64,000 bases of DNA from CAZPRY01 sp964589175 (GTDB lineage: Bacteria > Fidelibacterota > UBA2242), in NCBI GenBank assembly GCA_964589175.1, contig CAZPRY010000006.1, positions 79,921 through 143,920 of the forward strand, given 5' to 3'. Below are positions 17,858 to 25,931 of this stretch, piece after piece. The stretch's first letter is position 1. The number at the start of each line of letters is the position of its first letter. The notes beneath the pieces were generated by a model. It had not been told where the DNA came from. It ran no database searches and saw only the letters and a list, made by a program, of their open reading frames with translations. Both the position numbers and the translations under genes were made by a program.

Positions 17858-18776
17858 TCCCGGCGATCACAGTTATGAACTCTTTTCCGATGAATTTTTC
17901 TATCCTCTCGGCCCCAAAACCGGGATCATAAACACGCCGGTCTTTCCGCTGCTGCTTCAGACCCGGGGAGATTCTTATCGCATTCTCTACGGGTTTCGGT
18001 TTTTCGAGCACTACCGCGAACTTGCGCTTGATGAATGCCCGGCTGTCGTATTCCCCGAAACCCTGTCTGAGCTGCAAATCATTTCGGTAGTGATCCGGAC
18101 CCAAAAATACTATGGGCTGTTCTACCCGATAGACATCGCCCGCGTATTACATTTCGTCCGAAGCCGGGCCGTTGCTGAAGAAGAGATCATCAGCGCCGTT
18201 TTACCTGAATTCGAAATCGCCCCGAATGCCAAAGTCTTGCATCAATACCTGTCCCTCAAGGCAGTTCCCTCCTTTCTGATCGACTTTCTAATTCAAAAAA
18301 ACGCGCCGCTCAAAACCTGGCTGCAAGCTGCCGATTGCGTTCCGGACGCCCAAACCTTTTTCCGGCAACTTATCGGCATAATCCGGCCCTCGCTCAGCAA
18401 CTTCAAAGAAATCGCCCGGAATCTGCAGGAAATCGCCCTCCGCGACAAAATCACCGTCCCGGATTTGATCCATCAATTGGAACTCGAATCCAGCGTCAAC
18501 CGGGAAACGGAGCCGGCCCGAATCCTAGCCAATATCCGTCAAATCCTCATGCGTCGGCGTTACCCGTTACTCTCCGAATATCGCGACGCCATCGAAAACC
18601 GGATAGCGCAGTTGGAACTGCCCGGTGGCGCCACGCTTCATTACGACAAAAGCTTCGAGAAAAAGGCCCTTCGCCTCGAGTTCCGGATCGAATCGGTCAA
18701 CGATGTCGAACATCTGCAGAAACAACTCACCGATGATTTGTTTGTTCAATTGAAGGAGCTTTTCCAATCACTATAA
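17814..18776 (+). CDS. ParB-fold protein beside a photoproduct-lyase-type gene
   Basis: 320 residues. Residues about 36-115 resemble the ParB/Spo0J N-terminal domain: a TPVFPLLLQTRGDSYRILYG strand-turn, then FRFFEHYRELALDECPAVVF and, after a helix, GLFYPIDIARVLHF, which parallels the ParB LNPIEEA box. The ParB CTP-binding GERR is replaced by GFRF, so CTP hydrolysis is doubtful. The C-terminal half is helical, with RHIL-type basic stretches (ILMRRRYPLLSEY) and no recognised motif. No parA is nearby, so chromosome partition is unlikely. The downstream SPL-family gene starts within or just after its end, implying coupled expression and a joint role. Identification by pattern only. Confidence 0.6.
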   Translation: MNSPKYLKIPLNRCDPGDHSYELFSDEFFYPLGPKTGIINTPVFPLLLQTRGDSYRILYGFRFFEHYRELALDECPAVVFPETLSELQIISVVIRTQKYYGLFYPIDIARVLHFVRSRAVAEEEIISAVLPEFEIAPNAKVLHQYLSLKAVPSFLIDFLIQKNAPLKTWLQAADCVPDAQTFFRQLIGIIRPSLSNFKEIARNLQEIALRDKITVPDLIHQLELESSVNRETEPARILANIRQILMRRRYPLLSEYRDAIENRIAQLELPGGATLHYDKSFEKKALRLEFRIESVNDVEHLQKQLTDDLFVQLKELFQSL

Positions 18777-18853
18777 AACCGGCAGCGGACCATCGTATTA
18801 AAGCGATCTATATCGAGCAGATCGCCGCCCGGGACGCCCTTACCCGCGAAATT

Positions 18854-19960
18854 TTGAATTCTCACCCCGATTGCGAACCGGTCATAGTGCGGGATGAGGC
18901 GGAGCTCGCAACACTCACCGCCGGCCAGGATCCCAAGATCGTTCTCTTTTTAGCGCATCATAAAGGCCAGATCGTCAAGGGGTGTCCGGCTACTGCTGAA
19001 ACTTACCTCTGCTGCCGTTACCAGGTCATCAATCAGACCTTGAACTGCCCCCTGAACTGCAGCTACTGTATTTTGCAGTTTTACCTGAACCAGCCGGCAA
19101 CAACGATTTACACGGACTTTGCCGCTATTTTCCGGGAATTTAAACAGAAAATAGTCCTGCAGCCGCGGCGTTTCTTCCGTATCGGAACCGGCGAGCTGGG
19201 AGACAGCCTGGCGTTGCCCGGATCGATTCTGTTCGCCAGACAGGCCGTGCTATTCTTCGCCCGATTTTCCAATGTGTTGTTCGAATTGAAGACCAAGACC
19301 GCCAACGTTGAGGATTTGCTTGATCTTCAGCATAACAGTCATACGGTCATTTCCTGGTCATTGAATCCGCCCGAAATTGTCGCCGCCGAAGAATACCTGG
19401 CGGCCGGGATCGAGGACAGATTGCACGCCGCTCGCAGAGTACAGGAAGCCGGCTACCTGCTGGGCTTTCACTTCGATCCAATTCTCATCGATCGAAACAG
19501 CATGGCTTTATACACCCATCTCATCCGGCGCTTGTATCAAAGCGTGGACCCTTCACGGATAGCCTGGATCAGCATGGGCTCGCTGCGTTTCCCGCCCTCC
19601 ACCAAAGAGAAGATCATCGAACGCTATCCGCAATCGACAATCGTTTACGGCGAGATGATCAAGGGGATGGACGGCAAGCTGCGCTATGCGCGGCCGGTAC
19701 GCAGCCCGTTTTATCGGGCGATCTATAACGCGCTGAAGGATGTCGCAAATCCGCCCTTCATCTATTTCTGCATGGAAAGCCGCGATGTGTGGCAGGATGT
19801 AACGGGTTTCACCCCGGAGAGCAATGCGCGGCTGGATTTCATGTTCGCGGAGAGTATCCACAGACGCTTTCCCGGCCTGATGCCGGAGGTGCCCTCTTTC
19901 GCCGATTATGAATCCGGTTTCAATCTGGAAGATGCCCGGCCTAGCGCGAATGACGCTTAA
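18854..19960 (+). CDS. Spore photoproduct lyase family radical SAM protein
   Basis: From the first standard start codon in the region (TTG 18854) the protein has 368 residues, but family-like sequence (IKAIYIEQIAARDALTREIL) continues upstream in the same frame to about 18770, so the true start is earlier and non-canonical. The radical SAM cysteines are C65, C69 and C72 (CPLNCSYC). RFFRIGTGELGDSLAL, VLFELKTKT, VISWSLNPPEIV and the C-terminal FCMESRDVWQDV are typical of the SPL group, whose known member reverses spore photoproduct thymine dimers in DNA. This host has no sporulation genes here, so a general DNA photodamage role is inferred. The stop overlaps the convergent NUDIX gene by four bases. 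Confidence 0.85.
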   Translation: MNSHPDCEPVIVRDEAELATLTAGQDPKIVLFLAHHKGQIVKGCPATAETYLCCRYQVINQTLNCPLNCSYCILQFYLNQPATTIYTDFAAIFREFKQKIVLQPRRFFRIGTGELGDSLALPGSILFARQAVLFFARFSNVLFELKTKTANVEDLLDLQHNSHTVISWSLNPPEIVAAEEYLAAGIEDRLHAARRVQEAGYLLGFHFDPILIDRNSMALYTHLIRRLYQSVDPSRIAWISMGSLRFPPSTKEKIIERYPQSTIVYGEMIKGMDGKLRYARPVRSPFYRAIYNALKDVANPPFIYFCMESRDVWQDVTGFTPESNARLDFMFAESIHRRFPGLMPEVPSFADYESGFNLEDARPSANDA

Positions 19961-20550
19961 AGTTCGACTCCGAAACGGCCGGCAAAATCCCTGTTCCTGA
20001 TAATCTTTTCGGCCCAGAACAGGCCAATGATCGACTTGGCATCCGTAATTTGCCCGGCGTACACCATTTCCATCGCCTCATCAATATCCCTCGTGAAAAG
20101 CTCAATCACCTCATCCTCATCCGGATGGGTCGCGCCCGGTTTCAAATGATCTGCCCAATACAGGTGAATGATTTCATCACTGTAGCCTACCGTCGGATAC
20201 AAACTGCCGAGAGCAGCAATATTACCGGAGATGTAACCCGTTTCTTCCTCCAACTCGCGCCGAATGGTCTCTTCGGGATTTTCGCCCGGATCGATTTTAC
20301 CGGCCGGGATTTCAATGACAACCCGCTGCACCGGATACCGGTACTGGCGGATAAGTAATATTTGGTGGTCACCGAGATAGGGAATAACTACGGCCGCTCC
20401 CGGATGTTTGATATACTCACGAACGGCCGTCCCATTTTTCGGCAAGCGCACTTGATCTTCATATACATCCAGAAGACAGCCGCGAAAAACATTCCGGCTG
20501 TCAAGCGGAACTTCCTTAAAGTCTTTTTCCTTGTGGGCAGATTGCATCAT
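19957..20550 (-). CDS. NUDIX hydrolase, ADP-ribose pyrophosphatase type
   Basis: 197 residues. The NUDIX box spans about residues 84-106, with GKIDPGE leading to RELEEETGY. The proline-rich strand before it (VVIEIPAG) and the lead-in YIKHPGAAVVIPYL match ADP-sugar pyrophosphatases. AGGAG lies eight bases before the first of two ATGs. Solitary on the minus strand; its end is convergent with the SPL gene. Confidence 0.9.
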   Translation of the reverse strand: MMQSAHKEKDFKEVPLDSRNVFRGCLLDVYEDQVRLPKNGTAVREYIKHPGAAVVIPYLGDHQILLIRQYRYPVQRVVIEIPAGKIDPGENPEETIRRELEEETGYISGNIAALGSLYPTVGYSDEIIHLYWADHLKPGATHPDEDEVIELFTRDIDEAMEMVYAGQITDAKSIIGLFWAEKIIRNRDFAGRFGVEL

Positions 20551-20654
20551 ATAAGTGACTCCTTTTTACAAATACGCGCAAATAAACTTAGCGCTATAAC
20601 AACGGACGCCCTAGTTTATGTATATAATATTGGCAAGAAAAGGAGAAAAGAGAA

Positions 20655-20765
20655 GAGGAGGATGCCTTTTTTTGGGAGAAGTTCCCAAGGAAAGAGGGAG
20701 GTTGTGGATGGATTTATCTAACTGCGGGTTAGGTGACTAACCCATCGCGCTAGGTCATCCTCCTC
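20655..20765 (+). ncRNA. Candidate structured RNA, three-helix shape
   Basis: Outer helix: GAGGAGGATG at 20655-20664 pairs exactly with 20756-20765. Inside are a 12-bp hairpin (20666-20677 with 20683-20694, two G-U pairs, loop GAAGT) and a 7-bp hairpin (20726-20732 with 20737-20743) closed by GTGA, a GNRA tetraloop. A competing hairpin can form between 20718-20722 and 20728-20732. A TATAAT at 20623-20628 lies about 30 bases before. The GNRA loop favours the plus strand. I could not match it to tmRNA, RNase P, SRP or 6S signatures that I know. Confidence 0.45.
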
Positions 20766-20817
20766 GAAGAGTTCGTATTGGTAAAAAGCACACGACTAAA
20801 CGTAGCATTCGCGTAAA

Positions 20818-20838
20818 CCGGAATCCCGATCGTTCCGG
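20818..20838 (+). terminator. Hairpin, possible end of the candidate RNA transcript
   Basis: CCGGAA at 20818-20823 pairs with TTCCGG at 20833-20838 and is followed by AAAATTTTAT. The T-run is short, so this is a weak terminator candidate. Confidence 0.3.
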
Positions 20839-21000
20839 AAAATTTTATAAAATATAAGGTCAAAAAGGGTCGTGCTTTGTTCTGCCCCAAGAACGGCCCG
20901 TATTAAGTTAACAATATTTATAATAAGTGCACGAAAAAATATCAAAATTTATGCTTGTAAAAATTATCTTATCTCTATAAGTTTCAAGGCTGTTTGATGC

Positions 21001-21076
21001 GGGTGCATAGCTCAGTAGGTAGAGCAACGGCCTTTTAAGCCGTGGGTCGCAGGTTCGATCCCTGCTGCACTCACCA
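21001..21076 (+). tRNA. tRNA-Lys (anticodon UUU)
   Basis: A full cloverleaf: acceptor GGGTGCA pairs with TGCACTC (one G-U), D arm GCTCAGTAGGTAGAGC, anticodon stem ACGGC/GCCGT with loop CTTTTAA and anticodon TTT at 21034-21036, variable loop, T arm with GGTTCGATCC, discriminator A at 21073 and CCA encoded at 21074-21076. Read directly from the sequence. Confidence 0.98.
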
Positions 21077-21178
21077 ATCTCTCTTCAGCATACATACGGT
21101 CCGTTAATACCCCCAAACAGCGGGCCTTTCCCTTTTTGTCGACGGGGAATGCACCCTTCTTTCCAAAACTTAAGATAG

Positions 21179-22321
21179 TCAATCTTTTTTCCGGAGCCTT
21201 GCCCGGATAAACCGCGGCCGGTAAACGTCCATCCCCTGGTTTTCAATATCAACGCCAATAGGCGCCGTAATGTAACTGATGACCAATTCGCCGGGTTGGT
21301 TTGACAACTCCGGGTGGCACTTGGCGGCGTAGGTCATCCTTTTGTGTTCCGGATTGGAATAAATACGTACCGGTTCCGACCACGAACCCGTCAGTTGATG
21401 AGCCACGCTTATAAAAATGTCCGGCTTTTCCGGAACGTAGGTCGTGCAATAATACAATCCCCATTGGGCATCATACTGGATTGCCATCTCGGTCACACCC
21501 GGAATAAACAAGGAAACCAGGTTCTCGCGATTTTTTTGCCAATGCAGGCCTCTTTTACCCTGTGCCCAAAATTCCAGAACTTCCGCATTCCTGCCTTTCA
21601 GGATGTCTGTGGCTTTTGCGCGCATAAGAATGGTTCTACGTTGCATATTGTCATCATCGGGATCATCCCATCCGAAAAAATACAGGTACGGTTTCTCATA
21701 GTACACCGCCGAATGAATCCCGAAATGATCGTTGCCGATATTCATGTCATAATAGCTGAGCTTCCAGTCCATCGGTTCGTCATCCGGATTGTCGATCACC
21801 ACCGAAATTGTGCCGGCCACCCAACCGTTGCCCCAATCTTTGTGCAGCGCAAAACAGAATACGACCAGTTTATCCCCAATCCGTACGCCACTGGTCGGCC
21901 AGTAATATTCCCCGGAGCTGCCTGTCTGGTAAGGGAAAAAGGCGATGTCCCGAGCCCCTTCCCGACGCCAATAATAGCGGATGCTTTGTAGCGGGGGCGC
22001 TGTTCGATCCTGGATGGCGATTGTGCTATTAATAAAAAAGCGGTTCGGTATGCGCTTCCCATCGATAACATCGCCTAAAAAGGCATCGCCGAACAGCCAA
22101 AGCGTGCGTGTCTCGGATAAGACAATCGATGTGGCCGCATCGGCTCCCAGCCAACCACTTTCATTGGCTTGAAATAATTGATCATAGATGCTATCCATTT
22201 CAACCGAAACCAGTTGTACCGGATAATCCGGCGGCCAGCCTGTCGGTTCGGCGATCAGGATCGACACAAAGGGAACGATTAACCATTTAATACTGGTATA
22301 AATCCGTCTTTGCAGTTCCAT
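21179..22321 (-). CDS. Secreted DUF4185-like beta-propeller protein
   Basis: 380 residues from ATG 22321; an ATG at 22354 is also in frame. The N-terminus has a hydrophobic export segment (IKWLIVPFVSILIAEP). The body shows repeated blade-like strands seen in DUF4185 and related five-bladed glycan-active proteins: LGADAATSIVLSETRTLWLF with GDAFLGD, WPTSGVRIGDKLVVFC, HFGIHSAVYYEKPYLYFFGW, MAIQYDAQWGLYYCTTYVP and a final PELSNQPGELVISYI. These resemble GH43/GH32-type propellers, but no catalytic triad can be assigned by eye. Probably extracytoplasmic and sugar-related. Solitary gene. Confidence 0.65.
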   Translation of the reverse strand: MELQRRIYTSIKWLIVPFVSILIAEPTGWPPDYPVQLVSVEMDSIYDQLFQANESGWLGADAATSIVLSETRTLWLFGDAFLGDVIDGKRIPNRFFINSTIAIQDRTAPPLQSIRYYWRREGARDIAFFPYQTGSSGEYYWPTSGVRIGDKLVVFCFALHKDWGNGWVAGTISVVIDNPDDEPMDWKLSYYDMNIGNDHFGIHSAVYYEKPYLYFFGWDDPDDDNMQRRTILMRAKATDILKGRNAEVLEFWAQGKRGLHWQKNRENLVSLFIPGVTEMAIQYDAQWGLYYCTTYVPEKPDIFISVAHQLTGSWSEPVRIYSNPEHKRMTYAAKCHPELSNQPGELVISYITAPIGVDIENQGMDVYRPRFIRARLRKKD

Positions 22322-22425
22322 AAATTTCAACCCGCCTGATAAGTGTAAAATCATTTGGTGATTTTTAAGCTCCTGAAATCTATATTATGCCCCTTGCAGC
22401 TGCAAGGAAAAATCGGAGGTCAGCT

Positions 22426-23565
22426 ATGCAATATCGCATTCTGGGAAAAACAGCAGAGAGAGTCTCGGTTCTCGGCTTCGGCGCCATGCGTTTACCGATT
22501 ATTGACGGTGATACTGGTAAAATCGACGTTCCCGAAGCCACCCGAATGCTGCATTTTGCCCTCGATAACGGCCTGAACTACCTCGATACTGCCTATGCCT
22601 ATCACAACGGGACTAGCGAAGCTTTCGTCGGCAACGCACTACTCAACGGATACCGGGAAAAAGTCCATCTGGCCACCAAACTGCCCTGCTGGCTGATTCA
22701 AACCCGCCGCGATATGGATCGTTTACTGAACGAACAATTAGATCGCCTGCAAACAGACCGGATTGATTTTTACCTGCTGCACGCTCTCGGGCGCTCCAAT
22801 TGGGACAAATTACTCGATCTCGGAGTGCTTGAGTTTCTCGACGCCGCAATCGCGGACGGCAGAATCCGTTATGCCGGTTTTTCCTATCATGATGACGCTG
22901 TAACTTTCGTGAAAATTGTCGACGCTTACGACTGGGGCTTGTGCCAGATTCAATATAATTACATGGATGAAAATTATCAGGCCGGCCGCACCGGATTGCG
23001 GTATGCATCGCAGAAGGGCCTGGGGATCGTTGTTATGGAACCCCTGCGTGGCGGGAAGCTGGCCAGCAATATCCCTGCTGACGCCGTAAAAGCACTACGT
23101 TCTGGCCATTCCTCACGTATGCCGGTGGAATGGGCGCTACGCTGGCTGTGGAACCAGCCGGAAATCGGCACTGTCCTCAGCGGCATGTCAACGATGACGC
23201 AAATACAGGAAAACATCCGGCTGGCCGCAAACGCAGAAGCAAATTGCCAGTCTGCCGGGGAAATCCACATCATCCGGCAAGTGCGCGATATCTTTCTGCA
23301 ACGCACCAAAGTCAATTGCACTGCCTGCCGGTATTGCCAGCCTTGTCCCTCGGGAGTCAAAATCCCGGAATGTCTTTCGATTTATAATAATGCCCATATC
23401 TACGACGATTTTACCTCGGAGAAATTCCAGTATCTGCTCAGCCTTAAAGAGCCTGAACGGGCTTCTCACTGCACCCGTTGCGGCCAATGTGAATCCCTCT
23501 GCCCACAACATATTCCGATCATAGACACTCTGGCAAACGTTTCAGATGCCTTCGAAAAAGAATGA
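22426..23565 (+). CDS. Aldo/keto reductase with C-terminal 4Fe-4S domain
   Basis: 379 residues. The N-terminal two thirds is an aldo/keto reductase barrel: LGKTAERVSVLGFGAMRLPI, the active-site LDTAYAYHNGTSE, and the lysine in LATKLPCWLI. The C-terminus carries two cysteine sets (CTACRYCQPCPSG and CTRCGQCESLCP) for iron-sulfur clusters. This fusion is widespread in anaerobes and its substrate is unknown. GGAGGT lies five bases before ATG 22426, so the longer frame from 22387 is rejected. Solitary on the plus strand. Confidence 0.93.
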   Translation: MQYRILGKTAERVSVLGFGAMRLPIIDGDTGKIDVPEATRMLHFALDNGLNYLDTAYAYHNGTSEAFVGNALLNGYREKVHLATKLPCWLIQTRRDMDRLLNEQLDRLQTDRIDFYLLHALGRSNWDKLLDLGVLEFLDAAIADGRIRYAGFSYHDDAVTFVKIVDAYDWGLCQIQYNYMDENYQAGRTGLRYASQKGLGIVVMEPLRGGKLASNIPADAVKALRSGHSSRMPVEWALRWLWNQPEIGTVLSGMSTMTQIQENIRLAANAEANCQSAGEIHIIRQVRDIFLQRTKVNCTACRYCQPCPSGVKIPECLSIYNNAHIYDDFTSEKFQYLLSLKEPERASHCTRCGQCESLCPQHIPIIDTLANVSDAFEKE

Positions 23566-23645
23566 GAGCCTTCCGGCCGAAAAAATAATTCTTACAAAAC
23601 CGCGACACTTGAGAATCGTATGCGCGATTTCGTATATTCATCAGC

Positions 23646-23993
23646 ATGCAACCGGAACAATATCGTGTACTAGTGCCGTATCGTTCAGCTTACCCGGATC
23701 CCATCCTGTTTCAGAAAGGGGAAAAAATCAGGATTGGCCGTGAATTCAGCGGGGATCCCGACTGGAAAGATTGGATCTGGTGCGAAGGCGAAAACCGGAA
23801 CACCGCCTGGGTGCCGAAACAATTTATCGACGGCAACGGTTTCTGCAGGCGAGCCTACAACGCCCGGGAATTGACGATCCTTACCGGCGAAATTCTAACC
23901 GTAACCGAAATTGTCAATGGCTTTGGATGGGCGCAAAAAGCCGACGGGCAAACCGGTTGGGTGCCCATGAAAAATCTGGAGAAATTATCCTAA
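23646..23993 (+). CDS. Small protein with two SH3-like domains
   Basis: 115 residues. Two tandem SH3b-type repeats: residues about 5-58 (YRVLVPYRSAYPDPILFQKG to TAWVPKQFI) and about 62-112 (CRRAYNARELTILTGEILTV to TGWVPMKNLEKL). Each has the ALYDY-like start and the WVP end. No signal peptide, so it is probably cytoplasmic and binds peptides. No clear ribosome binding site. It lies 80 bases after the reductase and 100 before the channel gene. Confidence 0.75.
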   Translation: MQPEQYRVLVPYRSAYPDPILFQKGEKIRIGREFSGDPDWKDWIWCEGENRNTAWVPKQFIDGNGFCRRAYNARELTILTGEILTVTEIVNGFGWAQKADGQTGWVPMKNLEKLS

Positions 23994-24093
23994 AGGAATT
24001 TTCCACGGCCGCGGATATTCATCTGATTCCCGCCGGAAGCTCAACTGCTTATTCCTTGAAAATGCAGTCGCGTATCCGTAACATTGCAGTACC

Positions 24094-24903
24094 ATGAAAC
24101 GGGATCTACGCACTACAATTCAATTCTACCTGATCGATTGCAAAACGCCGCTCGGGCGGGCCATCGACATCTTCATTATCCTGCTCAATTTGCTAGTCTG
24201 TGTGAGCGTGGTCATCGAGAGCTACCCGGTCAGCGCAAACACGCTGCACATCCTCAGTATCATCGACTATATCACCGTCTCCCTGTTTACGATAGAATTC
24301 ATCGCCCGTCTTTACGGCGCCCGCGAACGCCTGCGGCAACTGCGCAATATCTACACAATCATCGATTTCATCGCCATCCTGCCGACCTTGATCCTGATCG
24401 TTGCCCCGGCTGCCAACGTTGGCTTCATCAAATTATTGCGCATTTTTAAAGCCCTCCGCATATTTCGCTTCCTGCGCTTCATTCAGGACCCGGATTTCTT
24501 CTTCGGTACGATCTCGATACAGCTGCTTAAGGTCGTGCGCCTGATGCTTACCATCCTTATCATTTTTTTCGTTTCGGCCGGACTATTGTACAACATCGAA
24601 TCGACCTCCAATCCGGGTATGAATACCTTTGGAGATGCGTTTTACTTCACGGTGGTTTCGCTGACGACCGTCGGATTCGGAGATATTACTCCGGTCACGC
24701 AGGCTGGCCGCTGGGTGACGGTCCTGATGATTATCTCGGGGATTATCCTGATTCCCTGGCAGGCTTCACAGATCGTCCGCGAATGGGTCAATATTGGCAC
24801 CAAACAGCGCGTCGTCTGCCGCAGCTGCGGACTCAATTACCACGACAAGGACGCCTCCCATTGCAAACATTGCGGGGCGGTGATTTATCATGATCAGGAA
24901 TGA
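24094..24903 (+). CDS. Voltage-gated-like potassium channel with zinc-ribbon tail
   Basis: 269 residues. Six membrane segments: S1 near 24-44, S2 near 53-72, S3 near 86-105, S4 with spaced arginines (LLRIFKALRIFRFLRFI, 114-130), S5 near 148-168 and S6 near 206-225. The pore helix is followed by the selectivity filter TTVGFGD at 191-197, as in potassium channels. After S6 the C-terminus ends in a zinc ribbon (VVCRSCGLNYH and HCKHCGAVIYH), which may act as a cytoplasmic regulatory or assembly domain. Solitary, followed by a terminator. Confidence 0.9.
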   Translation: MKRDLRTTIQFYLIDCKTPLGRAIDIFIILLNLLVCVSVVIESYPVSANTLHILSIIDYITVSLFTIEFIARLYGARERLRQLRNIYTIIDFIAILPTLILIVAPAANVGFIKLLRIFKALRIFRFLRFIQDPDFFFGTISIQLLKVVRLMLTILIIFFVSAGLLYNIESTSNPGMNTFGDAFYFTVVSLTTVGFGDITPVTQAGRWVTVLMIISGIILIPWQASQIVREWVNIGTKQRVVCRSCGLNYHDKDASHCKHCGAVIYHDQE

Positions 24904-24953
24904 CGGCTTTGCCTCGCTGTTGATAATTTCACCCGCGCATCTCATGAAAATCG

Positions 24954-24981
24954 AAAAGCCGGTCTGTTAACCGGCTTTTTT
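24954..24981. terminator. Bidirectional intrinsic terminator
   Basis: AAAAGCCGGT (24954-24963) pairs with ACCGGCTTTT (24970-24979) around a six-base loop and runs into TTTTTT. The A-run on the left makes it work on both strands, between the converging channel and HAD genes. Confidence 0.9.
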
Positions 24982-25005
24982 ATTAAGGAGAGAGAAGAGA
25001 GAACT

Positions 25006-25887
25006 TTATTTCCAGGGCGGGGAATCCGGCAGAAAACGCTCGAATTCGGCGATGAGTTTTTCCTCCACCGCTTTCGTGTACTTCCCGGCGGCGAATAAAT
25101 CCGCGAATATTTCGTAGAATTTCACCCAGGATTTTTCCTCTTCACCGGGATTAATCGGGTAAAATAACAAGCCGTTGCTGTGTGCAGCCTTCATGTCGCC
25201 GGGAGCGTCGCCGACCATGAGAACATGCCCGGCCGGGTACTTCGGGGCCGTCAGGGCCAGATGCTCTTTCTTGGAGCCGCGTTCCTGCCCGGCAATCACA
25301 CGCGCATATTGAGCGATATCATGTTCTTCCCATTCCCGCACGAGGGCTTCGTTGGGTGTCGCCGAGCAGACTATGATGTCCGCCCACTGCGATATCTTCT
25401 GCAGCGATTCGCGCACAAACGGAAAGGGCGGGACGTCGTGCACCAGATCGGCGATGCCGGCATTGACGGCTTCGCTCCAATCCAGCGCCTGCTTCAGCAC
25501 CGGATCGCCGCTTTTCTCCACTTCCGCCTTGAGGGCTGGGTTGCCCAGTTTGGTTTCACGCTTGATCCACTCGCGCAGGGCCGTCGCCCCGGGAATCGCG
25601 AGTCCGCGCCGTTGCACCTCGTCCCACTCTTTCAGCAAATCGAAGGTCATAATCAAGGCCGGAAAACGGTTAATCCCACGCCACTTCGAATAGAGATTTA
25701 CAAATTCCGCCGCAGCCCGCGCGTACTTCGACACAGCCTGCAGATGCCAGTATTTGATGATGTTCGGGATAAAGCATTCCTTGTGCTTGATTTCCATCGT
25801 ATCGAAGGCACAGCCATCGGAGTCGATCGCGACAAGATAATCGTGCTGCGGCATGAGGTTTTTTAATTCCAATTGCGGATCGGTCAT
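25006..25887 (-). CDS. HAD superfamily phosphatase
   Basis: 293 residues. Motif I is LVAIDSDGCAFDTM (nucleophile and acid aspartates at about 22 and 24), motif II is the threonine in VCSATPNEALV, motif III the lysine in GSKKEHL and motif IV VGDAPGDMKAA. A helical cap of about 110 residues lies between motifs I and II. The family removes phosphate from small molecules; the substrate is unknown. It is the last gene after kdgK in the uronate run (44 bases), so a sugar-acid phosphate is a fair guess. Confidence 0.85.
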   Translation of the reverse strand: MTDPQLELKNLMPQHDYLVAIDSDGCAFDTMEIKHKECFIPNIIKYWHLQAVSKYARAAAEFVNLYSKWRGINRFPALIMTFDLLKEWDEVQRRGLAIPGATALREWIKRETKLGNPALKAEVEKSGDPVLKQALDWSEAVNAGIADLVHDVPPFPFVRESLQKISQWADIIVCSATPNEALVREWEEHDIAQYARVIAGQERGSKKEHLALTAPKYPAGHVLMVGDAPGDMKAAHSNGLLFYPINPGEEEKSWVKFYEIFADLFAAGKYTKAVEEKLIAEFERFLPDSPPWK

Positions 25888-25931
25888 ATTCTGCCCCGAG
25901 TCATTTTATTTTCAATTCACAAATCCAATCT

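Larger units (their letters stand above)
20551..21000. other. Long intergenic region with RNA-like structure
   Basis: 450 bases between the NUDIX start and tRNA-Lys. It holds a candidate structured RNA (20655-20765), a further hairpin (20818-20838) and the upstream region of the tRNA, with TTGTAA at 20955 and TATAAG at 20976 as a weak promoter candidate. The open frame across 20362-20721 is antisense to NUDIX in its first half and does not look coded. Confidence 0.6.

Noticed and set aside
18741..18776. Programmed -1 frameshift joining the ParB-like and SPL frames
   Set aside because: No convincing slippery heptamer; kept only as an alternative to non-AUG initiation.
17814..18776. Chromosome-partition ParB
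   Set aside because: No parA, no parS-like site seen and the CTP motif is altered; only the fold resemblance is kept.
20362..20721. 119-codon plus-strand frame ending inside the RNA-like region
   Set aside because: The first half is antisense to the NUDIX gene and the rest is purine-rich structured sequence; no protein-like pattern.
20771..20816. Possible tmRNA tag (frame ending NVAFA before a stop)
   Set aside because: No tRNA-like 5' or 3' domain and no CCA end within reach on either strand.
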